This document shows, piece after piece, positions 1-6,657 of a DNA stretch of 10,279 bases (position 1 is its first letter; each line of letters starts with the position of its first letter). A program made the position numbers and the translations under genes. The notes under the pieces were generated by a model. The model had not been told where the DNA came from. It ran no database searches and saw nothing but the letters and a program-made list of their open reading frames with translations. The stretch is from Bacillota bacterium (GTDB taxonomy: Bacteria > Bacillota > Clostridia > Acetivibrionales > DSM-2933): assembly GCA_023430975.1 (NCBI GenBank), contig JAEYYB010000017.1, positions 1 through 10,279 of the forward strand, read 5' to 3'.

Positions 1-113
1 CAAATATTCGCAAGTATCAAAACAAAGAAGAAACCGTACGCTACAAACCTAGTGTGTAGAAGGGTTCTAGTATTCGCATTATCAAATATGTTGGTTTATT
101 ATGGGGTTAACTT

Positions 114-1550
114 TTAACTCTTGAGTATAATTACGTCTTCCATATTTATTACCTGATTGTTGTTCATATCGCCTTCCATCAATCCTACTGGATCGTTTGA
201 GCTGGAAATGGATATGCTGATGCGATCTGATGGAAACTTCACATTTATGTTTCGGGTTAGATAACCGGGCTTGGAAATTATTAATTTAAATTCTGTTAAA
301 GATGGTGTGATTCCTTTAATTTCAAATAATCCTTTAATGTCGGATGATGCTGAATAATTAGTCCCTTCAATTTCAGCCTTAAAACCTTCACCCTTTATAT
401 ATCCGTTTATTGACCTTAGCGATACTGAAGGCGTACTGGTGGGGCTTGGGGCTATAATAGGGGATGGTGTTGGAGTGGGATTAAATGTAGGTGTATATGA
501 AGGTAACCCCACATTGGCCTCTAAAAAGGCATCCATGGCAATTGTCGGCCTTCCGTTAAGGTTCCAGGCACCTTTGCCATATCCGGCCCAATTATAACAC
601 TGGGGCTCCCAGTAAAATACCCCAAGACCTTTTCCATTTGAAACCGATCGAACTTTCTTTATGAGGTCTGAAATCAAGCTCTTTGAGCTGCTTGCAGCAG
701 TATTATCCATACCTACTTCGCATATCATTATTTCCTTTCCATATCTGGAAACCATATCATTCATGTTTGTAAGACATTGATTGCTTAAGGTGGTAAAGTT
801 ATCCTGCTCGGGATAAAGGGACATGCCTATTACATCATATTTGCCGCCATTGTTCTTAAGACCGTCGAAAATCCACCTGAATAAACTGTTATCATATCCA
901 TTGGATATATGTACTATTACCTTTGCGTCAGGAAAAACAGTCTTTACAGCATCATAACCCCGGGTTACAAGCTGGGCAAAGTTCTTCATACTTACCGAAG
1001 CCTTTCCGTCATCCCAAAGCATACCGTTGTTGGTTTCATTTCCCACCTGAACCCATTCAGGTGTTACTCCATTGGATTTTAACGCATTTAATACATCCAA
1101 GGTGTGGTCATAAACATCAGTCTGTAATTGTGTGATGGTATGGTTTTTCCAGGCTTCAGGCTTATATTGTTTTCCCGGGTCTGCCCAGGAATCGCTGTAA
1201 TGAAAATCAATCATTATTCTAAACCCCATGCTGGCACAACGCTTGGCAAGAGCAACAGTTTCAGCTTTACTGCAGTGGCCGCTGTATGGATCATTTGATG
1301 GATTTACCCATACCCTCAGCCTTATTGAATTTATCCCATGCTCCTTTAAAATTTGAAGGCAATCTTTTTGTACTCCGTTATCGTCATAAAACTTGTATCC
1401 TTTAGCTTCCATCTGAGGCAGCCAGCTTACATCGGCCCCGCATGAAAAAGAAGCTGCATGGGATTCTATAAAGGATAACATGTTGATAAGAATAACAGAA
1501 ATAATTACCATTGATAAGATTGCTGGAATTTTAAAAATATAATTTTTCAT
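114..1550 (-). CDS. Secreted GH53 arabinogalactan endo-beta-1,4-galactanase with truncated type I dockerin
   Basis: Extracellular enzyme that should hydrolyse beta-1,4-galactan side chains of pectin (GH53, EC 3.2.1.89). Residues 1-32 form a signal peptide (KNYIFK, hydrophobic core, SHA-A cleavage). The catalytic barrel spans about 36-348 and opens with GADVSWLPQMEAKG. The predicted acid/base is Glu172 in WVQVGNE and the predicted nucleophile is Glu278 in ICEVG; both are present. A Pro/Thr/Ser linker (350-376) leads to a small beta-rich domain (380-455) of the carboxypeptidase-regulatory-like type often placed before clostridial dockerins. Residues 460-478 match one dockerin calcium-loop/F-helix repeat (ligand positions D461, N463, N465, N469, D472), then TAA follows directly after ILKS. 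The second repeat is absent. The ATG follows TAGGAGGGAC at 1561-1570 (minus strand), a strong but slightly distant ribosome site. The galactanase assignment is very secure; whether the half dockerin binds cohesin is unknown. Confidence 0.95.
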   Translation of the reverse strand: MKNYIFKIPAILSMVIISVILINMLSFIESHAASFSCGADVSWLPQMEAKGYKFYDDNGVQKDCLQILKEHGINSIRLRVWVNPSNDPYSGHCSKAETVALAKRCASMGFRIMIDFHYSDSWADPGKQYKPEAWKNHTITQLQTDVYDHTLDVLNALKSNGVTPEWVQVGNETNNGMLWDDGKASVSMKNFAQLVTRGYDAVKTVFPDAKVIVHISNGYDNSLFRWIFDGLKNNGGKYDVIGMSLYPEQDNFTTLSNQCLTNMNDMVSRYGKEIMICEVGMDNTAASSSKSLISDLIKKVRSVSNGKGLGVFYWEPQCYNWAGYGKGAWNLNGRPTIAMDAFLEANVGLPSYTPTFNPTPTPSPIIAPSPTSTPSVSLRSINGYIKGEGFKAEIEGTNYSASSDIKGLFEIKGITPSLTEFKLIISKPGYLTRNINVKFPSDRISISISSSNDPVGLMEGDMNNNQVINMEDVIILKS

Positions 1551-1612
1551 TTGGAAATCAGTCCCTCCTATTTATTATTTCTTAGCAATTACTAATGCGA
1601 AAAGAAACAAAG

Positions 1613-1641
1613 ATTTTATGGGTATAATGTATGTTTTACAA
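1613..1641 (-). promoter_or_regulatory. Predicted sigma-A promoter of the galactanase gene
   Basis: Read on the minus strand: TTGTAA (1636-1641) as -35, a 17-base spacer, and TAAAAT (1613-1618) as -10. Transcription would begin near 1606, giving a leader of about 55 bases that contains the ribosome site at 1561-1570. Both hexamers match the consensus well and the spacing is ideal, but such matches arise by chance in AT-rich DNA. Confidence 0.45.
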
Positions 1642-1770
1642 TAATTTTTGGATGTACAATAATTATAGTAAAATTTAAATATATAAGCATTATATCAAAT
1701 GAAAAAATTTTGTCACAAAATTATATGGTTAAGTGTTAACATTATAGATAAAGTTATTAAGGCATGTTTG

Positions 1771-1804
1771 ATATTAACTTACCATATTAACATAGTGTAC
1801 ACTA
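1771..1804. promoter_or_regulatory. Possible operator: 8-bp direct repeat plus perfect 12-bp palindrome before the sigma operon
   Basis: ATATTAAC occurs at 1771-1778 and 1784-1791, 13 bases apart. It is followed at once by the perfect palindrome TAGTGTACACTA (1793-1804), which ends 7 bases before the ribosome site AGGAG (1812-1816) of the sigma gene. No clear sigma-A promoter is visible just upstream; TTGATA (1769-1774) with CATAGT 17 bases later is a weak candidate. Autoregulation by the ECF factor is expected from the family, so this block may hold its promoter, but I cannot match it to a known ECF motif. Confidence 0.35.
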
Positions 1805-1831
1805 AAGTGATAGGAGTGGATTGTCATAAGC

Positions 1832-2362
1832 GTGTCGATGGAAGGTCAGATTAACAGATTTAAAAATGTTTCTGATGATTTCAGACTAATTTATGAAAAA
1901 TATTACCGTGTGATACTTCGCCATACAGCTTATATTACCGGAAGTATTCAAACCGCTGAGGATTTGACACAGGAAGCTTTTATAAAGCTCTATAATGCAC
2001 CTCCGCAGCATTCGAATATTATAGCCTGGCTGTCAATGGTTGCAAATAACCTTGCTTACAACCATATAAGGAATGAAAATTCGAGAAGAAGCAAGGAACC
2101 TGTCATATATGAAGGTGAATCCGATAAGGTAATATCTATTGAGGATGCAGCCATCATGAATTATGACATAAGGCAGACCAAGAAAATACTTGATTCAATG
2201 CCGGAAAGGGACCGGATTTGCTTACTTATGAAGTTTTCAGGCTACAAATATGATGAAATTGCTGAAGTAATAAAAGTGGAAAAGTCTTCAGTTGGAACTA
2301 TACTTGCCCGTGCACAGGCAAAGTTCAAGGAAAAGTACGTAAAGGGAGGCACGTTAATATGA
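1832..2362 (+). CDS. ECF-family RNA polymerase sigma factor
   Basis: Alternative sigma-70 factor that directs RNA polymerase to a small regulon, probably while released from the anti-sigma protein encoded next. The 176-residue length is typical of ECF factors: region 2 covers about 18-82 (AEDLTQEAFIKLYN, then WLSMVANNLAYNHIRN for -10 recognition), followed by an acidic linker (90-110) and region 4 at about 115-170 with the helix-turn-helix YDEIAEVIKVEKSSVGTILARA. No sigma regions 1 or 3 are present. The start is taken as GTG at 1832, 15 bases after AGGAG (1812-1816); ATG at 1838 lies farther from that site but cannot be excluded. The stop overlaps the next start as ATGA, so translation is coupled with the anti-sigma gene. 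It heads a four-gene operon. The stimulus and exact ECF subgroup are unknown. Confidence 0.93.
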   Translation: MSMEGQINRFKNVSDDFRLIYEKYYRVILRHTAYITGSIQTAEDLTQEAFIKLYNAPPQHSNIIAWLSMVANNLAYNHIRNENSRRSKEPVIYEGESDKVISIEDAAIMNYDIRQTKKILDSMPERDRICLLMKFSGYKYDEIAEVIKVEKSSVGTILARAQAKFKEKYVKGGTLI

Positions 2363-3477
2363 AATGTCAGGATAATGGATTCTTACAGTCATATATAGAC
2401 GGTGAGCTGGAAATCGATGAAAAGAAGCAGCTTGAGGAGCATATTGTTAAGTGCGAGAGATGCAGAGACGCATTGAGCATTATAAAATCAAATGATGATT
2501 TCGCATATATGAAAATTAAGGAATATAGAGATAATATGTATGACAGGGTGAATGATGCAGATGAAATTATTCGGCCTTCAAATAACAAAAAGAAAGAAAA
2601 GAACAACAATACAAAAATTGAAAAAGGAGTGTATAAAATTATGTTAAAAAATAAAAGAATCGCTGCTGTTGCATGTGCTGCGGTAATAATGACTACATGC
2701 CTGGCTTTCCAACCTGTTAGAGCTGCAATATCAAACACACTGCTCATATTCAGGGCAAATGATGTAAAAAGTATTAATATTACCCTTGATGATATTGACA
2801 AAATCAAGGCACAGCTTGCAAAAACCGATGCTGAGATAGATATTAAGGCTTTGGGTAGAATAAAGACTACAGGCAGCTTTGAAAACAAAACTTTAAGCAT
2901 GGAAGAGGCCAAAGCTTTAAAGGATTTTGAGGTTGCTTTTCCAGATGAATCCCTAGGCAATAATCCTCAAATTTCAACGGTAGATCCTTTTACAATGGAA
3001 TTTACATTAAATGTTCCAAGCATTAACAAATTCTTGAAGTCATTCGGTACTCAAACACTATTACCGGAAAGTCTGGATGGAAAAACATTTCAGGTTAATT
3101 TCCCAAGGGTGATAAATATAGATTATAATGACAGTGCAAACGGCTATCTTCAAATGATGCAGACAAAGAGCCCTGAAATCAATGCACCTGATGGGGTTAA
3201 TCCGGATGATATATATAATTCGTTATTATCTATGCCCATTTTGCCTGAAAACATAAAGAAGCAGTTAAGTGATGCTAAAGACTGGAGGAATACACTATAT
3301 ATCCCTGTTGTTGATTCCAAATCCCAGGAAGTAAGCATTAATGGGGCAAAAGGATATATTATGGACTTGGATTCCCAATATAAGAATATTGTGTGGTATA
3401 ATAGGGAAGTACTATACTCCATTGGTGGAACAATAAGCAGGGATGAACTGATAAAAATTGCTAATTCTGTGAGGTAA
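2359..3477 (+). CDS. Membrane anti-sigma factor, zinc-finger (zf-HC2/ZAS) N-terminus and DUF4367-like C-terminus
   Basis: Partner of the ECF factor encoded just upstream; it should hold the sigma factor at the membrane until a signal arrives. The cytoplasmic N-terminus has the ZAS motif His28-x3-Cys32-x2-Cys35 (EEHIVKCERC). Residues 70-95 are a Lys/Asn-rich linker, 101-117 form a single membrane span (IAAVACAAVIMTTCLAF), and about 120-372 should lie outside. The extreme C-terminus (DLDSQYKNIVWYN... LYSIGG... DELIKIANSVR) resembles DUF4367, a domain often found on clostridial anti-sigma factors. AAGGGAGG (2342-2349) precedes the ATG by 9 bases. An odd feature is an internal AAGGAG (2624-2629) 11 bases before an in-frame ATG at 2641 (Met95), which would give a product lacking the zinc finger. 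The anti-sigma role is secure from domain order and context; the sensed ligand is not known. Confidence 0.88.
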   Translation: MKCQDNGFLQSYIDGELEIDEKKQLEEHIVKCERCRDALSIIKSNDDFAYMKIKEYRDNMYDRVNDADEIIRPSNNKKKEKNNNTKIEKGVYKIMLKNKRIAAVACAAVIMTTCLAFQPVRAAISNTLLIFRANDVKSINITLDDIDKIKAQLAKTDAEIDIKALGRIKTTGSFENKTLSMEEAKALKDFEVAFPDESLGNNPQISTVDPFTMEFTLNVPSINKFLKSFGTQTLLPESLDGKTFQVNFPRVINIDYNDSANGYLQMMQTKSPEINAPDGVNPDDIYNSLLSMPILPENIKKQLSDAKDWRNTLYIPVVDSKSQEVSINGAKGYIMDLDSQYKNIVWYNREVLYSIGGTISRDELIKIANSVR

Positions 3478-3479
3478 TA

Positions 3480-4388
3480 ATGGTTATTGAGACGGAGAAT
3501 ATCACTAAATTTTATGGCAAAAAATTAGGTTGTAAAGACATTTCCATATCGGTCAAGGAAGGGGAGATATTTGGCTTCCTTGGCCCTAATGGGGCAGGTA
3601 AAAGCACATTTATAAAAATTATGACAGGTTTGCTTTTTCCTACATCAGGCACAGCTACGATACTTGGAAAGCCCTTAAACGATATGTCGGTAAGGAAGAG
3701 AATCGGCTTTCTGCCGGAAAATTTCAAATATGGGGAATGGATGACAGGGGAAGACCTCCTGTCTTTTCATGCTTCTCTATTTAAGCTTGATAAGACTTTC
3801 GTTAAAGAAAGGATAAAGGAAGTCTTATCTTTGGTAAAACTTACAGGCCATGAAAAATACAAGCTCGGAACATACAGTAAAGGCATGCAGCAGCGTTTAG
3901 GCCTGGCCAGTGCTCTTCTTCCCGATCCTGATCTTCTGTTTCTCGATGAACCTACTTCAGCACTTGATCCCATAGGTAGGAAAGAGGTTAGGGATATAAT
4001 GACGGAGCTTAAAAGGAGAGGCAAAACAATTCTATTAAACAGCCACCTTTTAAGTGAAGTGGAAGTGGTGTGTGATAGTCTTGTCATTATAAACAAAGGC
4101 TCGGTTGTTGTACAGGGTGACATGCAGGAGCTATTAAAGGGTGAGGAAATATTGCACATACATGCCGAGGGTATAAGTGAGGAAATCATTAATATGCTCA
4201 AAAAAATCGATGAAAAATTGGTAATTGAAAACAACAGGATCAGTATGAAGGTTAACAACAAGGATGATGTTCATATGACTGCTTCCATAATAGTAAGTGG
4301 AGGCGGAAAACTTTATGAACTCAAAACTCAGGGAACAAACCTGGAAAGTAAATTCATCAGCCTGATAGAAGGTGGTGATAACAAATGA
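3480..4388 (+). CDS. ABC transporter ATP-binding protein (ABC-2 / CcmA-like)
   Basis: Cytoplasmic ATPase that powers export by the permease encoded immediately downstream. Landmarks occur in the right order: Walker A GPNGAGKST (35-43), Q-loop region GFLPEN (77-82, with Glu at the usual Gln position as in many ABC-2 type ATPases), signature YSKGMQQR (132-139, a variant of LSGGQ), Walker B LLFLDEP (152-158) and the switch histidine His189 in LLNSHLLSEVE. About 100 residues follow the core (200-302), as is common for single-domain drug or peptide exporters. Start ATG lies 2 bases after the anti-sigma stop, with GAGG (3471-3474) as ribosome site inside that gene's end. The stop overlaps the next start. 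Co-transcription with a sigma/anti-sigma pair suggests export in response to envelope stress; the substrate cannot be told from sequence. Confidence 0.93.
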   Translation: MVIETENITKFYGKKLGCKDISISVKEGEIFGFLGPNGAGKSTFIKIMTGLLFPTSGTATILGKPLNDMSVRKRIGFLPENFKYGEWMTGEDLLSFHASLFKLDKTFVKERIKEVLSLVKLTGHEKYKLGTYSKGMQQRLGLASALLPDPDLLFLDEPTSALDPIGRKEVRDIMTELKRRGKTILLNSHLLSEVEVVCDSLVIINKGSVVVQGDMQELLKGEEILHIHAEGISEEIINMLKKIDEKLVIENNRISMKVNNKDDVHMTASIIVSGGGKLYELKTQGTNLESKFISLIEGGDNK

Positions 4389-5239
4389 TGACCATAGCTT
4401 TCACCACATTTAAAGAGGCTTTGAGAAAGAAACTGATACTTTTAATAGGAGCACTGTCGGTTATTTATATTTTGCTCTTCACAATAATTACCTACTTTTA
4501 TGCTAAGGATTTCAAAAACGGTACATTTCTCGATGCGGCTCAGATAGGCAATATGGCTTCCCAGATCATATCAGTTATGGGATTTTATTTTTCCAGTATG
4601 CTGGTTGCACTGCTTACAATAATGACATCATTAAGTTCAGTATCATCGGAGGTTGAGAATGGAACAATTCATTCAATAATAACAAAGCCATTAAAACGTT
4701 ATGAATACATAATGGGTAAATATATAGGTCTTGGCATTATATCGGTATCATATGCTACAATTTTATTTCTGCTGGTAATTCTTATTCCTAAAATTAATGG
4801 GCTGCCTGTAACAGACATAATGGAACTGCCGGGAATTATTAAAGGGTGGGGATTATTTATACTAGAGCCGCTGGCTATACTGTCATTATCCATATTTGGA
4901 AGCTCTATTTTCCATACCCTTACAAACGGTATAATGGTTATTGCAATATACATTCTTGGTCTTATTGGAAGCATGATGGAGCAAATAGGCTCCATTATTT
5001 CAAACGACAATCTGTATAAATTCGGAATATTCTCGAGTCTTATATCTCCATTTGATTTGATTTATAGAAAGATGATATCATTGGTTTTTTCAGATACAAT
5101 CATTGCAAACCCAATGAGTGGAGGGCTTAATTCCGGGGCCACATCGCCCAGCATATGGATGATGGTTTACATAGGTATTTACCTTGTAGGGCTGCTGATT
5201 TTGGCTGTTGCAAAGTTTAACAAGAGGGACATAAGTTAA
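4385..5239 (+). CDS. ABC-2 type transporter permease
   Basis: Integral membrane half of the exporter whose ATPase is encoded just upstream (4-base overlap). About six membrane spans are visible: 17-39, 57-82, 113-135, 156-178, 182-200 and 259-277. The conserved ABC-2 coupling segment after span 2 is present (SSEVENGTIHSIITKPLKR at 87-105, then YIMGKYIG), with the usual acidic residues and the KP..R turn. AAGGTGGTGAT (4369-4379) is the ribosome site. Two ATGs are adjacent (4385 and 4388); the first is chosen because it gives the common 4-base coupling overlap. The functional transporter would be a dimer of permeases with two ATPases. Last gene of the sigma operon. Its 284-residue length is normal. 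Substrate unknown. Confidence 0.9.
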   Translation: MMTIAFTTFKEALRKKLILLIGALSVIYILLFTIITYFYAKDFKNGTFLDAAQIGNMASQIISVMGFYFSSMLVALLTIMTSLSSVSSEVENGTIHSIITKPLKRYEYIMGKYIGLGIISVSYATILFLLVILIPKINGLPVTDIMELPGIIKGWGLFILEPLAILSLSIFGSSIFHTLTNGIMVIAIYILGLIGSMMEQIGSIISNDNLYKFGIFSSLISPFDLIYRKMISLVFSDTIIANPMSGGLNSGATSPSIWMMVYIGIYLVGLLILAVAKFNKRDIS

Positions 5240-5312
5240 GAAGGTTTTTGGGTTTATGAATATAAATAAGTACTAAATGTACAAAAGTATTAGAAATATA
5301 TGCTTATAAAAG

Positions 5313-5322
5313 AAACCGGTTT
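5313..5322. repeat. 10-bp perfect palindrome in the sigma-operon 3' region
   Basis: AAACCGGTTT, self-complementary, lies 74 bases after the permease stop in otherwise featureless AT-rich DNA (5240-5384). It is too short and lacks a T-run to be a terminator. Function unknown; it may be chance. Confidence 0.25.
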
Positions 5323-5384
5323 TATCTTAATTTGCATGGAAGATATGAAAGCTGTGGGTTATCATATATAGGGGAATTATGGAG

Positions 5385-5429
5385 AAAACAGCTAAAAAAC
5401 GATCGACTAATTCGTTTTTTAGCTGTTTT
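5385..5429. terminator. Bidirectional intrinsic terminator ending the sigma/ABC operon
   Basis: Perfect 18-bp inverted repeat: 5385-5402 (begins AAAACAGCTAAAAAACGA) pairs with 5412-5429, with a 9-base loop TCGACTAAT. The right arm ends in TGTTTTT, and the left arm is A-rich, so it can act in both directions. It closes the four-gene operon 145 bases after the permease stop. No gene reads leftward toward it in this window. Confidence 0.85.
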
Positions 5430-5460
5430 TGATGTCTGCGAATTATTATTATTGTACTAC

Positions 5461-5557
5461 ATGAAAAGTGTTAATAATCTTACATTTGTCAGAGCAAATA
5501 ACGAACGCTTTTACGGGATTTGCGATAGACAAATGTATAAGATTATTCACTTTTCAT
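5461..5557. repeat. Intergenic palindromic repeat, copy 1
   Basis: Arms of about 30 bases (5461-5490 and 5528-5557) form a near-perfect inverted repeat. Both begin from the outside with ATGAAAAGTG and end inward with CATTTGTC, differing only by two small 2-base gaps. A nested stem GCAAAT (5494-5499) / ATTTGC (5518-5523) lies in the 37-base centre. The inward core AATAATCTTACATTTGTC recurs in copies 2 and 3. No open frame or T-run fits a gene or terminator. It lies 31 bases downstream of the operon terminator and about 100 bases before the YhhN-family gene. It may be a miniature mobile element or an RNA/protein binding structure. Confidence 0.8.
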
Positions 5558-5599
5558 ATAATAGTCTATTTTATTGAAAAATTTACTGGTAAAAATGAC

Positions 5600-5644
5600 T
5601 ACATAATATTATAATTTTCATACAATACAGTGAATTATTATGTA
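5600..5644. promoter_or_regulatory. Inverted repeat before the YhhN-family gene, enclosing a possible -10
   Basis: TACATAATA (5600-5608) is the inverse of TATTATGTA (5636-5644), 16 bases ahead of the next start codon. A TATAAT (5610-5615) lies inside the loop, but the -35 at the right distance (TGGTAA, 5587-5592) is poor. Could be a weak promoter with an operator or leader hairpin; could also be chance in AT-rich DNA. Confidence 0.3.
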
Positions 5645-5660
5645 AATACAGGAACGGAAT

Positions 5661-6335
5661 ATGATTTATTTAGTTATAGCATTACAGTTTTTACTTGTGG
5701 GGGCAGGAATAGTTTTTCAGGATTTAACAAAATTATTTGATATGACTGCCAGTTTTTCAATATTAGTTACTTCTTTTGTTTTGTGGAGAAAAAACGATTA
5801 CATCTACAATAAATTTGCGTTTTTTGCTATGATATTCTGTTTTGTTGGTGATCTATCAATGGCTTCAATAATACCGTTACCCAATAATTTTATTGGAGGT
5901 ATGATGATATTTGCTATTGCACATATACTGTTTATAATCTGTTTTATTAAGACAGCTAAATTTAATGGAAGAAGTCTGGTTACTCCGAAACTGGCAATTG
6001 GTATAATTCTTTATCCCGCAATAGAAGTGGTAATATGGTGGTTTTATATTCTTAACACTTCTAAAATGGCATTATCAATTGGGGCTCTGGTATATGGCAT
6101 GGTAATCGGTGTAATGGCTGCATTTGCACTAACTTTGTATCTGGTATTGGGGAAAAGGTACTTACTCTCAGCTGCCGGAGGCGTGTTTTTCATTTTGTCA
6201 GATGCTATTATTGGAATGAGCAGTATTAAAGGCATAGATGTTTCTAATAGAAATGCTCTTGTTTGGTTAACTTATGTTGCAGCATTAATGGGAATTATCT
6301 ATAGTAATACAGTTTTAGAAAGTGATCAAAATTAA
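5661..6335 (+). CDS. YhhN-family (TMEM86/lysoplasmalogenase-like) integral membrane protein
   Basis: Polytopic membrane protein of 224 residues with about seven to eight hydrophobic spans across nearly its whole length. The family signatures appear in order: FVGDLSMA (61-68, invariant GD), FAIAHILFIICF (84-95, conserved His88), YGMVIGVMAAFAL (145-157), GGVFFILSDAIIG (173-185, invariant SD at 180-181) and LTYVAALMGI (203-212). Animal members (TMEM86B) cleave the vinyl-ether bond of lysoplasmalogens, and clostridial membranes do contain plasmalogens, so a lipid role is plausible; the reaction of bacterial members is largely inferred. ATG at 5661 has a modest ribosome site, AGGA at 5650-5653. 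It stands alone, with a palindromic repeat upstream and another downstream, and no strong terminator directly after it. Confidence 0.82.
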   Translation: MIYLVIALQFLLVGAGIVFQDLTKLFDMTASFSILVTSFVLWRKNDYIYNKFAFFAMIFCFVGDLSMASIIPLPNNFIGGMMIFAIAHILFIICFIKTAKFNGRSLVTPKLAIGIILYPAIEVVIWWFYILNTSKMALSIGALVYGMVIGVMAAFALTLYLVLGKRYLLSAAGGVFFILSDAIIGMSSIKGIDVSNRNALVWLTYVAALMGIIYSNTVLESDQN

Positions 6336-6368
6336 CATATCATACACAATATTTTACAAAAAAATATT

Positions 6369-6415
6369 AAATATCCAATTGGGTATTTACAAAAAATGTA
6401 TTAATGTGATATAAT
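6369..6415 (+). promoter_or_regulatory. Strong predicted sigma-A promoter with overlapping 20-bp operator-like palindrome
   Basis: TTTACA (6386-6391), an 18-base spacer and a perfect TATAAT (6410-6415) preceded by TG at -1 offset (extended -10) form the best promoter in this part of the window. The -35 overlaps the palindrome AAATATCCAATTGGGTATTT (6369-6388), 9 of 10 base pairs complementary with a perfect CCAATTGG core, well placed for a repressor or activator. Transcription from about 6422 would run 450 bases before reaching the next gene at 6869. Confidence 0.6.
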
Positions 6416-6444
6416 TTAGAAGGATTTACAAAACATGTATAAAT
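6385..6444 (+). repeat. Two 21-bp near-identical direct repeats at the promoter
   Basis: The 21-base blocks 6385-6405 and 6424-6444 both start ATTTACAAAA and match at 19 of 21 positions, 39 bases apart. The first overlaps the -35 and spacer of the predicted promoter; the second lies just after the expected start of transcription. This placement is typical of paired regulator sites, but binding is not shown. Confidence 0.6.
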
Positions 6445-6445
6445 A

Positions 6446-6497
6446 ATTTGTTTTGGTTATATGTAAAAATTAAAAAACAAATTGGATGTTTGTTTTT
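6446..6497 (+). promoter_or_regulatory. Possible alternative leader hairpins
   Basis: AAAAACAAA (6473-6481) pairs with TTTGTTTTT (6489-6497) across a 7-base loop, ending in a T-run like a terminator. ATTTGTTTT (6446-6454) can instead pair with AAAACAAAT (6474-6482), excluding the first stem. This is the outline of an attenuator just inside the transcript from 6422. The stems are almost pure A-T, so stability is low and chance is a serious alternative. Confidence 0.25.
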
Positions 6498-6545
6498 CAT
6501 ATATAAGAATCGAATAGTTCTTGGTAAGTGTCTGAGCAAAACTTT

Positions 6546-6566
6546 AAAGCTTTATTTTAAAGCTTT
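6546..6566. repeat. 9-bp hairpin with self-palindromic arms
   Basis: AAAGCTTTA (6546-6554) and TAAAGCTTT (6558-6566) form a perfect 9-bp stem over a 3-base loop, followed by TTATG. It lies in the non-coding 6336-6868 region. It could serve as a weak terminator or leader stem; the short T-run argues against efficient termination. Confidence 0.35.
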
Positions 6567-6657
6567 TATGTGCATCGTGTGTTATTCTCAAACGGTATTT
6601 ACACAAACTTTAGAAATCTTAATAGCTGTATAAAAATCATTATTTATTTTACATTTT

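Noticed and set aside
1623..1628. Plus-strand TATAAT as a -10 for the sigma operon
   Set aside because: No -35-like hexamer lies 16-18 bases upstream, and the start codon is about 200 bases away; the minus-strand promoter reading of this site is better supported.
2367..2960. 197-codon minus-strand frame opposite the anti-sigma gene
   Set aside because: Antisense shadow: low-complexity Ser/Phe/Ile-rich product with no start signal, opposite a gene with clear domains.
3767..4261. 164-codon minus-strand frame opposite the ABC ATPase
   Set aside because: The plus strand carries all ABC motifs in order; the antisense product has no domain or ribosome site.
5332..5577. 81-codon frame starting with TTG
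   Set aside because: It runs through the operon terminator (5385-5429) and palindromic repeat copy 1, has no ribosome site and no protein family character.
6348..6368. 8-bp A/T-only hairpin after the YhhN gene as a terminator
   Set aside because: AATATTTT / AAAATATT has no G-C pair and no following T-run; too weak to call in DNA of this composition.
6448..6633. 61-codon frame starting with TTG
   Set aside because: No ribosome site, rare start codon, no recognisable domain, and it overlaps the hairpins at 6473-6497 and 6546-6566. It reads as a chance open frame in AT-rich DNA.
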